DNA of 43,328 nucleotides, taken from contig CACZZB010000011.1 in the NCBI GenBank assembly GCA_902785555.1, forward strand, positions 1 to 43,328, given 5' to 3'. Position numbers and translations under genes: made by a program. This document shows, one piece after another, positions 29,001-37,192 of the stretch (positions are counted from its first letter, which is position 1; each line of letters starts with the position of its first letter). The notes under the pieces were generated by a model. It had not been told where the DNA came from. It searched no databases and saw nothing but the letters and a program-made list of their open reading frames with translations. The stretch comes from an uncultured Ruminococcus sp. (GTDB taxonomy: Bacteria; Bacillota; Clostridia; Oscillospirales; Acutalibacteraceae).

Positions 29001-30474
29001 TTTCGGGTATAGGTTTTTCGGGATTTACAAAAGTGGAAAATGTGTCCTTTATTTCACCGCTTACCATCCTTACTGCACCTATTTCGGTTATTCTCTCTTT
29101 TGCGACTCCCAATCCTGTTGTTTCTATATCAAAAACAATAAATTCCCCGTCAAGTGACTGTTCAGCATTTCCTTCAACTGCTCCTGTCGCTTCATCATTT
29201 ATAAAATAAGACTCTACTCCGTATATAACTTTGAACTTTCCGCCTTTTTTCTCTATCTTGTCACACGCATTCATTGCATCCGGATATGCCTGTGCAACTC
29301 CATGGTCGGTTATCGCTATTGCAGGCATTCCCCATGAATATGCCCTGTTTATCAGATCTCCCGCACTCGTTACAGCATCCATTGCAGACATATTCGTATG
29401 CAGATGAAGTTCGACACGCTTTTTTGGGGCTTTATCGACTATTTTCGGCATTGTGACGATGCTTACCGCTGATACCATCACACTTATATCATGATCATAT
29501 TTGTCATACTGTGCATTTCCTCTTGCAATTACTGCCATTCCGCATTTCAATTCAAGTATTCCTTTACATTTTTCAGGCGGTGCTATTATCTTCAAGACCA
29601 TAGATCCTGTGAAATCCGTTATGCTCATTGAGATTATCTTATTTTTATTCTTGGAATCCTTTACTTCAATTGAAAATATCTGTCCCCATACAACTATCCT
29701 GTTCATATCCCCATTGATCTTCTTAAGTTCAACGGGTTTTTCGCCTTTTATCGCTCCTCCGTATATAGTGACCGCACTTTCGGGAATATATGATGGTATA
29801 AGACCTGCACCTTCACGAATTTCTATCTCCGTTTCGGAAACAGGTATTTCTTTTGGTGGTGTTTGCGGCAACGATTTCCTTTCATTTGCCGTTTTCATCA
29901 TCATTTCATACTGCTCCTGTGCTTCTATTTTTGCTTCACGCAATGCCTTTTCTTCATTTATTTTCTGATGTTCAATATATGTTTCACTTTCATAGTCTAT
30001 CGACAGCACTCCGCTGAAATCAACTTCAAAAAATATACCAAACTCACTTTTTATAAGCTCGGACAATTTTTTATCGAATTTCTGACCCTTAAGTATATCC
30101 ACTCCGCCATGCTGCAAATATATGACTATTTTATTCTCTTTTATTTCAGCAGCCGAATCATTCAAAGTTCCGTTAAGACTTGCATTTCTTCTTTTTAACT
30201 CTGCTACCATCTGGGGATAATACCCTATATCAAACAAAATACTTTCATAACGTGGATGAATGAAACACAGTGACAGGCTCAGAACACTTTTGCATATCAT
30301 TTTCTCGGCTTCAAAAATATATTTTCTCTCCAAAAGCTCCGAACACTTCAAATAAATATTCATGACACGCTTTGCAGAATCTATTTCTATATTCGCAATT
30401 ACACCGTTGTTTATATTATCAGGCAAGTTTTTTGTATCTATGTATCCCGAAAAAAAATCAAAAAATGTGTTCAA
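26083..30474 (-). CDS. polC: DNA polymerase III PolC-type, alpha subunit with proofreading exonuclease
   Basis: PolC is the main replicative polymerase of low-GC Firmicutes. The 1463 residues show an N-terminal region and OB fold, a PHP domain (VELHLHTNMSAMDA, near residue 353) split by the inserted DEDDh exonuclease (FIVFDIETTGLG near 445, with HNANFD and HRACDDA), a zinc motif (CPECHNSE ... CQNCG), the polymerase core with PDIDLNF, and a C-terminal helix-hairpin-helix. Length is normal (about 1440). The start is TTG, 8 bases after AAGGA. It follows ispG by 21 bases in a rseP-ispG-polC order typical of Clostridia; proS, present in Bacillus between rseP and polC, is absent. Confidence 0.98.
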   Translation of the reverse strand: MNTFFDFFSGYIDTKNLPDNINNGVIANIEIDSAKRVMNIYLKCSELLERKYIFEAEKMICKSVLSLSLCFIHPRYESILFDIGYYPQMVAELKRRNASLNGTLNDSAAEIKENKIVIYLQHGGVDILKGQKFDKKLSELIKSEFGIFFEVDFSGVLSIDYESETYIEHQKINEEKALREAKIEAQEQYEMMMKTANERKSLPQTPPKEIPVSETEIEIREGAGLIPSYIPESAVTIYGGAIKGEKPVELKKINGDMNRIVVWGQIFSIEVKDSKNKNKIISMSITDFTGSMVLKIIAPPEKCKGILELKCGMAVIARGNAQYDKYDHDISVMVSAVSIVTMPKIVDKAPKKRVELHLHTNMSAMDAVTSAGDLINRAYSWGMPAIAITDHGVAQAYPDAMNACDKIEKKGGKFKVIYGVESYFINDEATGAVEGNAEQSLDGEFIVFDIETTGLGVAKERITEIGAVRMVSGEIKDTFSTFVNPEKPIPEKITELTGIDDSMVADAPLEEEAVRKFLEYCGENAVVVAHNANFDTSFIKAAAERHGIDYTLTHIDTLAISRGMFPQLAKHKLDNIAKFLKLGDFNHHRACDDAMMLARIFQVMLQRMKDDFGAENISEISKALPKPDIKSYKYYHQIILVKNQVGLKNLYKLISKSHIETFYKKPLVLKSELVKLREGLIIGSACEAGELFRAVVSGKKWEELKNIASFYDYLEIQPIGNNMYLLRNGTVNSVEDLQNFNKTVVRLGEELNIPVVATCDVHFMDPHESEYRKVLMMSQGYTDAEEQAPLYLRTTAEMLKEFEYLGKEKAYEVVVENTNYIADMIEKVRAVPKGNFPPFIPGAEEQLTTITWERAKNLYGDPLPEIVKARIDKELNSIIKNGFSVLYMTAQKLVADSNEHGYLVGSRGSVGSSFVATMSGISEVNPLCPHYVCPECHNSEFFDDGSYGSGFDLPPKKCQNCGTDYLRDGHDIPFETFLGFKGDKTPDIDLNFAGEYQTKSHRYTEELFGKENVFKAGTIGTVADKTALGFVKKYEEVKGYSLNRAEELRLAAGCTGVKRTTGQHPAGMVVVPRSNDIYEFCPIQRPANDQKTEIITTHFDFHSIHDTVCKLDELGHDVPTMYHYLEEYTGISVMDVSMSDPDVMSLFVSTKALGVTPDDIDSKTGTFSLPEVGTVFVRNMLIETQPKTFADLLQVSGLSHGTDVWIGNAADLIAKKICTISEVIGTRDNIMVYLMHKGLEPDMAFKIMEIVRKGNATKLLTEEHINAMKEHNVPQWYIDSCMKIKYMFPKAHAAAYMIATLRLGWYKVHKPTEYYAAYFTVKNEDFDAALVVKGRTAVRNKMEELNNKIQKKEATAKEETTYAALQIINEMLARGIGVLPIDIYKSDSRRFIVENGKIRLPFVALSGVGEAAANGLAEAKNDGEFTSIEDFQQRAKVSKSVIDMLKDIGAFGSLPDSSQLKFM

Positions 30475-30495
30475 TTAAATCTTCCTTTTTATACA

Positions 30496-31545
30496 TTACA
30501 TAAGCTCTATTTCCTTGACCAATTCATCAAGCAGAATATCTTCAGGCACTTTCTTTATTATCTCGCCCTTTTTGAATATAAGTCCCTCTTTTACACCGCC
30601 TGCTATGCCAATATCAGCTTCTCTCGCTTCTCCGGGACCATTCACAGCACAGCCCATTATTGCTACTGTTATATTCTTCTTACAATCTTTCAATCTTTCC
30701 TCGGCCTGCTTGGCTATCTCTATAAGATTTATCCTCGTTCTCCCACAAGTCGGACACGATATGAATTTTATCCCTTCGTCATTCAATCCCAACGATTTCA
30801 ATATATCTTTGGCTGCATACACTTCTTTAACAGGTTCATCTGTCAGTGATACCCTTATCGTATCTCCTATTCCTTTTAAAAGAAGTGAGCCTATACCAAT
30901 AGACGATTTTATTATACCCATTCTCTCAGTACCGGCTTCCGTAACTCCCAAATGCAAGGGATAATTACACCGAATTGCCGCCAATTCATACGCTTCCGTC
31001 ATAAACTCCACATTTGACGACTTCATCGAAAGCACTATATTATCAAAATCAAACTTTTCAAGAAGTGACGCATGATACATTGCACTGTCACACAATGCCC
31101 GAGGAGTAGGCTTGCCGTATTTTGCCAGAATATGTTTCTCAAGTGAACCTGAATTCACTCCTATCCTTATGGGAATATCTCTCTTTCTGCACTCGTCCGC
31201 TACTGTCTTTACTCTGCTTTCATCTCCGATATTACCCGGATTTATACGTATTTTATCAACTCCTGCCGCCGCCGATTCCAATGCTATCTTATAGTCAAAA
31301 TGTATATCTGCTACTATCGGCACAGACACTTTCTCTTTTATTGCCGGTATAAGTTTTACTGCTTCCATATCGGGAACAGCTATCCTGATTATATCACATC
31401 CGGCTTTTTCAAGTTCCTCAGCCTGCCGAACACTTCCCTCAATGTCGGTTGAGGGAACGTTCAGCATGGACTGTACTGTTATCTTTGAATCTCCGCCTAT
31501 AAATATATTTCCCAATTTTATTTTTTTAGTTTCACGCCTTTTCAC
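30496..31545 (-). CDS. ispG: 4-hydroxy-3-methylbut-2-en-1-yl diphosphate synthase IspG (GcpE)
   Basis: IspG makes HMBPP from MEcPP in the MEP isoprenoid pathway. The 349-residue protein has the TIM-barrel N-terminus (TVQSMLNVPSTD, VPIVADIHFD) and the C-terminal 4Fe-4S domain with SCPTCGRTRINL and GCAVNGPGEA, carrying the three cluster cysteines and a conserved Glu. The GTG at 31545 gives a 7-base spacing from AGGAGG; the TTG one codon before leaves only 4. It lies between rseP and polC and shares the pathway with dxr three genes upstream. Confidence 0.96.
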   Translation of the reverse strand: MKRRETKKIKLGNIFIGGDSKITVQSMLNVPSTDIEGSVRQAEELEKAGCDIIRIAVPDMEAVKLIPAIKEKVSVPIVADIHFDYKIALESAAAGVDKIRINPGNIGDESRVKTVADECRKRDIPIRIGVNSGSLEKHILAKYGKPTPRALCDSAMYHASLLEKFDFDNIVLSMKSSNVEFMTEAYELAAIRCNYPLHLGVTEAGTERMGIIKSSIGIGSLLLKGIGDTIRVSLTDEPVKEVYAAKDILKSLGLNDEGIKFISCPTCGRTRINLIEIAKQAEERLKDCKKNITVAIMGCAVNGPGEAREADIGIAGGVKEGLIFKKGEIIKKVPEDILLDELVKEIELM

Positions 31546-31563
31546 CAAAAAACCTCCTTTTTT

Positions 31564-32622
31564 TCACGAAAACAATCTTATTACATCATTCACCGATATT
31601 ATTACCATAAAAATAAGCAATGCCACCATGCCTATGCCATGTATCAATCCTTCATGTTCAGGCTTTATCGGCTTTCTTCTTATCGCCTCTATTATCAGAA
31701 ATACAAGTCTTCCTCCGTCAAGTGCCGGCAGCGGCAGTAGATTCACTATTCCCAGATTCACTGTGATTATAGTCATTATATATATAAGATTATTCAAGGC
31801 ATCTCCAAAACTGCTCTTTAATCCTTCGGAAGCCGCCTGTGATATTGCAGATGTCATTCCTATCGGTCCGGCTACTTCATTGAATCCAAACTGACCTGTA
31901 ACAAGTCCTGCAAGACTTGCCCATACCATTCTTACTGTCGATACTGTTGACAAAAACGATTGTGAGACAAGTACCCCAAAATTATTTTTTATTCCCTGAA
32001 CCTGAAAATCCAACTGTATTATCTCTTTTCCATCTCTTTCAACAGTTCCGAATTTTACATTGTCAAAATGCAGATATTTTCCGTCACGCTTTACATCAAA
32101 CGACATCTCATTTGACTTTGCTGTTGCAAGGGCAAAATTCAAGTCCATTGAAGTCAAAAAGCGGTATCCGTTTATTGCCTGTATCTCGTCACCTTTCTGC
32201 AATATCTGTGATGACGGTGCATTATCCATAAAATTTACTATCTTATTCGATGCAAAAACTTTTACGGGTGCAAGTGTTATCATCATAAGAACAAGTCCAA
32301 GCAGTAAATTCATCACTGCACCTGCCACTACTATTATCATCCTTTTCCATACAGGCTTATTTCCGAATGCCCTTTCATCTGTACTGTCGCTGTCTTCTCC
32401 CTCCATGGTACAAAATCCGCCTATCGGAAACAATCTCAGCGAATACAGCGTTTCTCCCTTTTGGAATTTTACTATCTTCGGACCCATTCCCAGTGCAAAT
32501 TCGTTTACCTTTACACCTGATTTTTTCGCTGTTATAAAATGTCCGAATTCATGCACAAACACTATAAGTTCAAAAAGCAAAACTCCTATTATTACTAAAA
32601 ATACACCTTCTATGAAAATCAT
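31564..32622 (-). CDS. rseP: Site-2 intramembrane zinc metalloprotease RseP (RasP)
   Basis: RseP cuts membrane-embedded substrates such as anti-sigma factors and signal-peptide remnants. The 352 residues show the zinc motif HEFGH near residue 25 in the first membrane segment, a central PDZ domain (~120-210, QKGDEIQAINGYR), and the third ligand in PALDGGRLVF near the C-terminus, with about four membrane segments in all. The ATG overlaps the dxr stop (ATGA), so translation is probably coupled; GGGAG abuts the start too closely to act normally. Position after dxr is conserved across Firmicutes. Confidence 0.95.
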   Translation of the reverse strand: MIFIEGVFLVIIGVLLFELIVFVHEFGHFITAKKSGVKVNEFALGMGPKIVKFQKGETLYSLRLFPIGGFCTMEGEDSDSTDERAFGNKPVWKRMIIVVAGAVMNLLLGLVLMMITLAPVKVFASNKIVNFMDNAPSSQILQKGDEIQAINGYRFLTSMDLNFALATAKSNEMSFDVKRDGKYLHFDNVKFGTVERDGKEIIQLDFQVQGIKNNFGVLVSQSFLSTVSTVRMVWASLAGLVTGQFGFNEVAGPIGMTSAISQAASEGLKSSFGDALNNLIYIMTIITVNLGIVNLLPLPALDGGRLVFLIIEAIRRKPIKPEHEGLIHGIGMVALLIFMVIISVNDVIRLFS

Positions 32623-33758
32623 CTCCCAAATTTCATTCTTGTTTCCTTATCAGCCTGCAAAATATCATCAAGAGTTATATCTTCTTTATCAAAATTCACC
32701 TCTGACAAGGCTTTTTCAACTATTTCGGCTATGTCCAAAAATCCTATTTTTTCACCCAGGAACATCTGTACCGCAACTTCATTAGCTGCATTTGCAACTG
32801 TCGGATATATACCGCCTTTTCTGAGAGCTTCCCTACACAGTGAAAGACATTTGAACGTCTCATAATCGGGCTTTGCAAAACTCAGACCCGCTATTTCAGC
32901 CAAATCCAATTCTTTAGCCGGTGAAGGCAATCTTTCGGGATATGTCAGTGCATATTGTATCGGTATTCTCATATCGGCTGTTCCAAGCTGTGCTATTACT
33001 GCATTATCATTTAACTGTATCATTGAATGTATTATACTTTCCCTGTGGATAAGAACATCAATATCTTTATCCTCAACGTCAAAAAGCCATGATGCTTCTA
33101 TCACTTCCAGACCCTTATTCATCATTGTAGCAGAATCTATGGTTATTTTTTTCCCCATGCTCCAATTAGGATGTTTCAATGCATTCTCAACTGTAACATT
33201 TTTCAGTTCATCTCTGCTTTTTCCGAAAAACGAACCGCCCGATGCTGTTAAAATGACCTTTTTCAGAGAATTTTCGGGACATCCCTGCAAGCACTGAAAT
33301 ATTGCCGAATGTTCACTGTCAACAGGATATAACTTTATACCAACCTTTTTTATCTCATTCATTACGATACTTCCGCCTGCCACCAATGTTTCTTTATTAG
33401 CCAAAGCAAGATTCTTTTTTGCTTCTATTGCCGAAAGTGTGGGCAGAAGTCCCGCTACTCCAACTATCGCATTTACGACTGTATCCGCCTTTTCATACTG
33501 TGCAGCGGCAATTACTCCTGTTTTTCCGCTGATAACTTTTATATTAGTATCACTCAAGGCTATTTTCAGCTTTTTACCGGCATTTTCGTCTAAAACCCCA
33601 ACTATATCAGGCTTGAATTCTCTTGCCTGCCTTTCAAGCAGTTCTATACTGGTATTAGCCGTCAGTGCAGACACTTTTATCCCATGCATCCTTGCAACAT
33701 CAAGCGTCTGTACTCCGATAGAGCCTGTTGAACCCAATACAGATATATTCTTTGTCAT
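32619..33758 (-). CDS. dxr: 1-deoxy-D-xylulose 5-phosphate reductoisomerase
   Basis: Dxr converts DXP to MEP, the committed step of the MEP pathway, using NADPH and a divalent metal. The 379 residues contain the NADPH-binding GSTGSIGVQTLDVA near residues 8-21, the substrate and metal region ILTASGGSFFG and PNWSMGKKITIDSATMMNKG, and the C-terminal helical domain. Length is typical. It sits between cdsA (6-base gap) and rseP (4-base overlap), the standard Firmicute arrangement. Confidence 0.97.
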   Translation of the reverse strand: MTKNISVLGSTGSIGVQTLDVARMHGIKVSALTANTSIELLERQAREFKPDIVGVLDENAGKKLKIALSDTNIKVISGKTGVIAAAQYEKADTVVNAIVGVAGLLPTLSAIEAKKNLALANKETLVAGGSIVMNEIKKVGIKLYPVDSEHSAIFQCLQGCPENSLKKVILTASGGSFFGKSRDELKNVTVENALKHPNWSMGKKITIDSATMMNKGLEVIEASWLFDVEDKDIDVLIHRESIIHSMIQLNDNAVIAQLGTADMRIPIQYALTYPERLPSPAKELDLAEIAGLSFAKPDYETFKCLSLCREALRKGGIYPTVANAANEVAVQMFLGEKIGFLDIAEIVEKALSEVNFDKEDITLDDILQADKETRMKFGR

Positions 33759-33764
33759 TTCTCT

Positions 33765-34586
33765 TTACACTCCCATTATCGGCAAATATCCCATCATTAT
33801 ATACAAAAACGGTGATACAAATACCACACTGTCAAATCTGTCCAATACTCCTCCATGTCCGGGTATCAGATTTCCGTAATCTTTTATCTCAAAAGTCCTC
33901 TTTACAATTGAAAAACTCAAATCTCCCAGTATCGACAACAGCGAACCTATAAAAGAAAGTACAGCTAAATTGATATAATTAATCTGAACATCTTTATAGA
34001 GCAAATCTGCAAAAATCCACCCTAATCCGCAAGTTGCCAATACACACACTACTGTACCGCCTATCGCTCCCTCTATCGTCTTTTTCGGACTTATCTCGGG
34101 ACACATCTTATGCTTTCCAAAAAGCACTCCCACAAAATATGCTCCGGCATCTGCAAGCCACGGCAATGCAAGTGTCACCACAAAGTAAAATGCCGGGTGT
34201 GCCGTATCCATATTTTTCATCTGTATTACAGTTGAAAGTGATACTGTAATAATTACCGTCATACTGTATATATATGCAAATTCCCTGAACGATATTTTTT
34301 TATGACAAAATATCATCATTGAAAGCATTATTGCCGTATATACATAGCCTATCATCAATACCACACCGTAATTCATAAGCATCGGATATAATACCGCAAA
34401 TGCCATACTCGGAAAACTTATCTGCCAATGCTTTAAAGTTTTTGTGGCATTGGCAAATTCTCCTACCGCTATCGCACATACTGCTGCTACAAAAACATCT
34501 ATTATTACGGGTATATTCCCACTTAAAACAATCACGGATACTATAAAAGCTATCCCTACTATTCCCGATAATATCCTCTTGACCAT
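33765..34586 (-). CDS. cdsA: Phosphatidate cytidylyltransferase CdsA
   Basis: CdsA makes CDP-diacylglycerol from phosphatidic acid and CTP, the entry to phospholipid synthesis. The 273-residue protein has about eight hydrophobic segments and the C-terminal family signature SFSIVKRTFEIKDYGNLIPG followed by HGGVLDRFDS. Its ATG directly abuts the uppS stop (TGA then ATG), implying coupled translation. Confidence 0.95.
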   Translation of the reverse strand: MVKRILSGIVGIAFIVSVIVLSGNIPVIIDVFVAAVCAIAVGEFANATKTLKHWQISFPSMAFAVLYPMLMNYGVVLMIGYVYTAIMLSMMIFCHKKISFREFAYIYSMTVIITVSLSTVIQMKNMDTAHPAFYFVVTLALPWLADAGAYFVGVLFGKHKMCPEISPKKTIEGAIGGTVVCVLATCGLGWIFADLLYKDVQINYINLAVLSFIGSLLSILGDLSFSIVKRTFEIKDYGNLIPGHGGVLDRFDSVVFVSPFLYIMMGYLPIMGV

Positions 34587-35294
34587 TCACACACCACCAA
34601 ATCTTCTGTTTCTTCTGTTGAACTCCTCGACAGCCTTATCAAAATCTTTTGGCTTGAAGTCAGGCCATAATACATCCATTGAATAAAATTCCGAATACGC
34701 TGCCTGATAAAGTAAAAAGTTGCTCAATCTGTGTTCGCCGCCCGTTCTTATTATCAGATCAGGATCGGGCTGATTTGCCGTATAAAGATATTTTTCAATA
34801 TCCTTTTCGGAAATACTTTCTATATCAGTTTTGTTTTCCCTGACATCACGGCATATATTCTTAACAGCTCTCACAATTTCATTTCTGCCTCCGTAATTCA
34901 TTGCTATATTCAGCAACATTCCTTTTCTGTCTTTTGCAACTTCCTCTGTTTCATTGATAAGCTCTATCAAATCAGGCGAAAATGCTGTTCTGTCACCTAT
35001 AAATACTACTTTTATATCATCATCACGGAAGTCCGTCAACGAATCTACAAGATACTGGTGAAAAATTTTCATTATAGCTCCTACTTCTTCAGCAGGTCTT
35101 TTCCAATTTTCCGTTGAAAAAGCATACAGTGTAAGAATCTTTACCCCCTGCTTACTTATATATCTTGTAATATTTCTGAAAGTCTGTGCACCGTAAGTAT
35201 GTCCTACCTGTCTGGGAAGTCCTCTTTTTTTTGCCCATCTGCCGTTACCGTCCATAATTATTCCAACGTGTTCGGGAATATATAAATTTCCCAT
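34587..35294 (-). CDS. uppS: Isoprenyl transferase (undecaprenyl diphosphate synthase)
   Basis: UppS extends farnesyl diphosphate with cis-isoprene units to the C55 lipid carrier of cell-wall synthesis. The 235 residues include the catalytic Asp15 in IMDGNGRWAKKRGL, the GH of RQVGHTYGA, SFSTENWKRP and the C-terminal RTGGEHRLSNFLLYQ. AGAGGGTG precedes the ATG. It starts a tight unit of six or seven genes, placed after a hairpin that separates it from frr. Isoprenoid units for it come from the pathway that includes dxr and ispG in the same transcript. Confidence 0.97.
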   Translation of the reverse strand: MGNLYIPEHVGIIMDGNGRWAKKRGLPRQVGHTYGAQTFRNITRYISKQGVKILTLYAFSTENWKRPAEEVGAIMKIFHQYLVDSLTDFRDDDIKVVFIGDRTAFSPDLIELINETEEVAKDRKGMLLNIAMNYGGRNEIVRAVKNICRDVRENKTDIESISEKDIEKYLYTANQPDPDLIIRTGGEHRLSNFLLYQAAYSEFYSMDVLWPDFKPKDFDKAVEEFNRRNRRFGGV

Positions 35295-35342
35295 TCAAAT
35301 CACCCTCTCATATTATTTTATCCTGCCCGTTTTGCTGAAAAT

Positions 35343-35376
35343 ATATCTCGGCAAGAATTTTTTCCTGCCGAGATAT
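35343..35376 (-). terminator. Hairpin terminator between frr and uppS
   Basis: An 11-bp perfect stem (ATATCTCGGCA/TGCCGAGATAT, 12-base loop) flanked by A on one side and T6 on the other lies 22 bases past the frr stop. T-rich flanks exist in both directions, stronger on the plus strand. It would end or attenuate pyrH-frr transcripts before uppS. Confidence 0.75.
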
Positions 35377-35398
35377 TTTTTTGTGATTCTTTCAGAAA

Positions 35399-35953
35399 TC
35401 AAATTTCCATTATTTGCTTTTGTTTCTTTTCTGTCAAACTTTCGATATTTTTTATATTACTATCTGTTATATCCTGAATTTTCTTCTCAGCTTTTTTCTG
35501 GTCATCTTCCGTAATTTCATTTTTCTTTTTGAGTGCCTTTATTTTTTCCATTGCCTCACGTCTTATTCCACGAACTGCAACCTTTGCTTCCTCGCCCATA
35601 CCTGCTACTTCTTTGACTATCAATTTACGTCTGTCTTCTGTGAGCGGCGGGAATATCATACGGATAATTGTACCGTCATTCTGAGGATTTATACCGATAT
35701 CAGAAGTCTGAATAGCTTTTTCTATCTGACGGAGAATGGACTTATCCCACGGCTGTATCGTAAGAGTTCTCGCCTCCGTAACGGAAACAGCTGCAAGCTG
35801 ATTTACTGCTGTTGGTACTCCATAGTAGTCAACTTTTACTTTATCGAGAACTGCCGGATTTGCACGACCTGCACGAATCTCCGAAAACTCTGTTTCAAGA
35901 TGCTGAACCGATTTCTTCATTTTTTCCTCTGTATTTTTTATCACAGTATTCAT
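35399..35953 (-). CDS. frr: Ribosome recycling factor
   Basis: RRF with EF-G splits the post-termination ribosome. The 184 residues match the family length and show the expected helical ends and the conserved EFSEIRAGRANPAVLDKV, the central LTIQPWDKS and MIFPPLTEDRRK. GGAGG precedes the ATG by about 10 bases. It follows pyrH by 29 bases, the usual pyrH-frr pair. Confidence 0.98.
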   Translation of the reverse strand: MNTVIKNTEEKMKKSVQHLETEFSEIRAGRANPAVLDKVKVDYYGVPTAVNQLAAVSVTEARTLTIQPWDKSILRQIEKAIQTSDIGINPQNDGTIIRMIFPPLTEDRRKLIVKEVAGMGEEAKVAVRGIRREAMEKIKALKKKNEITEDDQKKAEKKIQDITDSNIKNIESLTEKKQKQIMEI

Positions 35954-35982
35954 TTTGAAATTACCTCCAAATTATAATATTT

Positions 35983-36687
35983 TTATCCGACTACTGTTCC
36001 TACATTTTCACCGCATACCGCTGATACAATATTTTCGGGATTATCAAGGCTGAAAACAACTATCGGAATATTATTATCCTTACATATAGCTGCTGCTGTA
36101 CTGTCCATGACTTTAAGGTCATATTTAAGAACATCAGCAAATGATATCGTATCAAATTTCTTTGCATCAGGATTAGTCTTCGGGTCACTGTCGTAAACAC
36201 CGTCAACCATCGTTGCTTTAAGTATTATGTCAGCCTCAATCTCTGCTGCACGCAATGCCGCTGCCGTATCAGTTGAGAAGAACGGATTACCCGTACCGCA
36301 TCCGAATACAAGTATCCTGCCTTTTTCAAGATGTCTTATTGCACGGTTTCTTATATAAGGTTCTGCTACCTGCTGCATTGAAATAGCTGTCTGAACTCTT
36401 GCTTCAACACCAAGCTGTTCAAGTGCGTCACATACTCCCAGAGCATTTATAACAGTTGCAAGCATTCCCATATGGTCTGCCCTTGTTCTGTCCATTTTAC
36501 CGCTTGAACGTCCTCTCCAAAAGTTGCCTCCGCCCACTACTATTGCTACTTCAACTCCTATTTCATTCAGCTTTTTGATAGGCTCACAATATCTCAACAC
36601 AGTATCAAAATCTATACCATGTTTTTCAGAACCTGCAAGCGATTCTCCGCTGAGCTTCAAAAGAACTCTTTTATATTTAGCTTTCAT
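35983..36687 (-). CDS. pyrH: Uridylate kinase (UMP kinase)
   Basis: PyrH phosphorylates UMP to UDP. The 234-residue protein has the amino-acid-kinase fold signatures [12 protein letters not shown] at the N-terminus, [26 protein letters not shown] and the C-terminal [18 protein letters not shown]. The ATG at 36687 is preferred; an in-frame GTG four codons earlier sits on top of the GGGAG. The usual upstream genes rpsB and tsf are missing, and a promoter-like pair at 36,721-36,749 suggests independent expression. Confidence 0.97.
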   Translation of the reverse strand: MKAKYKRVLLKLSGESLAGSEKHGIDFDTVLRYCEPIKKLNEIGVEVAIVVGGGNFWRGRSSGKMDRTRADHMGMLATVINALGVCDALEQLGVEARVQTAISMQQVAEPYIRNRAIRHLEKGRILVFGCGTGNPFFSTDTAAALRAAEIEADIILKATMVDGVYDSDPKTNPDAKKFDTISFADVLKYDLKVMDSTAAAICKDNNIPIVVFSLDNPENIVSAVCGENVGTVVG

Positions 36688-36720
36688 TATAATACTCACA
36701 CTCCCATAATTTATACTCTT

Positions 36721-36749
36721 ATTTTACTATATTTAGCCGTCAAAGTAAA
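36721..36749 (-). promoter_or_regulatory. Possible pyrH promoter
   Basis: On the minus strand TTTACT and TAAAAT are 17 bases apart, ending 33 bases before the pyrH ATG and downstream of the ymxH terminator. Confidence 0.45.
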
Positions 36750-36799
36750 GCATAAAAAAACATATTGAAAAAAATTTTTTTATTTATACAAAAAACAAA

Positions 36800-36831
36800 A
36801 ATCAGTCCCGTATTTAATAGCGGAACTGACT
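36800..36831 (-). terminator. Intrinsic terminator after the ymxH-type gene
   Basis: An 11-bp stem with two G-U pairs and a 10-base loop runs into TTTTTG on the minus strand, starting 11 bases after the stop of the PRC-barrel gene. It isolates that gene from pyrH. Confidence 0.7.
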
Positions 36832-36842
36832 TTTCATTCAAA

Positions 36843-37124
36843 TCAAAAAAATGGTATTTTCCATTTTCGACGCACTTTGGGTATCGGACAATAATCCACT
36901 AATATAGTATCTTCTCCTATCAGACATATATTTTCCCACTTTATGGTAATATTCTCGTCTTTTCCAAACAGACCGAAACATCTCCATCTTCCGAAAATCA
37001 CTATTGATACAAGTTTCGCTGTTGCCGTATCTACTTCAACATCATCAACAAATCCTATTCTTCGACCTGTTTTATTGCTTATAACTTCCTTTCTTCTCAA
37101 ATCCGTTATCCGACAACACCCCAA
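36843..37124 (-). CDS. YlmC/YmxH-family PRC-barrel protein, sporulation-associated
   Basis: The 93-residue protein is a small PRC-barrel of the YlmC/YmxH group found widely in spore-formers. Typical elements are CCRITDLRRKEVI at the N-terminus, GRRIGFVDDVEVD, the FGLFGKDENITIKWE stretch and IGEDTILVDY. Function is unknown; a link to sporulation is based on family distribution and expression in Bacillus. The start is TTG, 9 bases after GAGGAG, because no ATG fits and the family begins at this point. It lies alone between two terminators. Confidence 0.85.
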   Translation of the reverse strand: MGCCRITDLRRKEVISNKTGRRIGFVDDVEVDTATAKLVSIVIFGRWRCFGLFGKDENITIKWENICLIGEDTILVDYCPIPKVRRKWKIPFF

Positions 37125-37146
37125 ATATATTCACTCCTCTTAACAA

Positions 37147-37189
37147 AAAGTGCATGGTGCATAATCAATAATTATGCACCATGCACTTT
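37147..37189 (-). terminator. Long perfect-stem terminator after the P-type ATPase gene
   Basis: A perfect 19-bp inverted repeat (arms 37,147-37,165 and 37,171-37,189, 5-base loop) starts 4 bases past the ATPase stop and is followed on the minus strand by TTTTTG. The arm contains the nested TGCATGGTGCAT. The stem is much longer than the other terminators here and may double as a dispersed repeat. Confidence 0.75.
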
Positions 37190-37192
37190 GAT

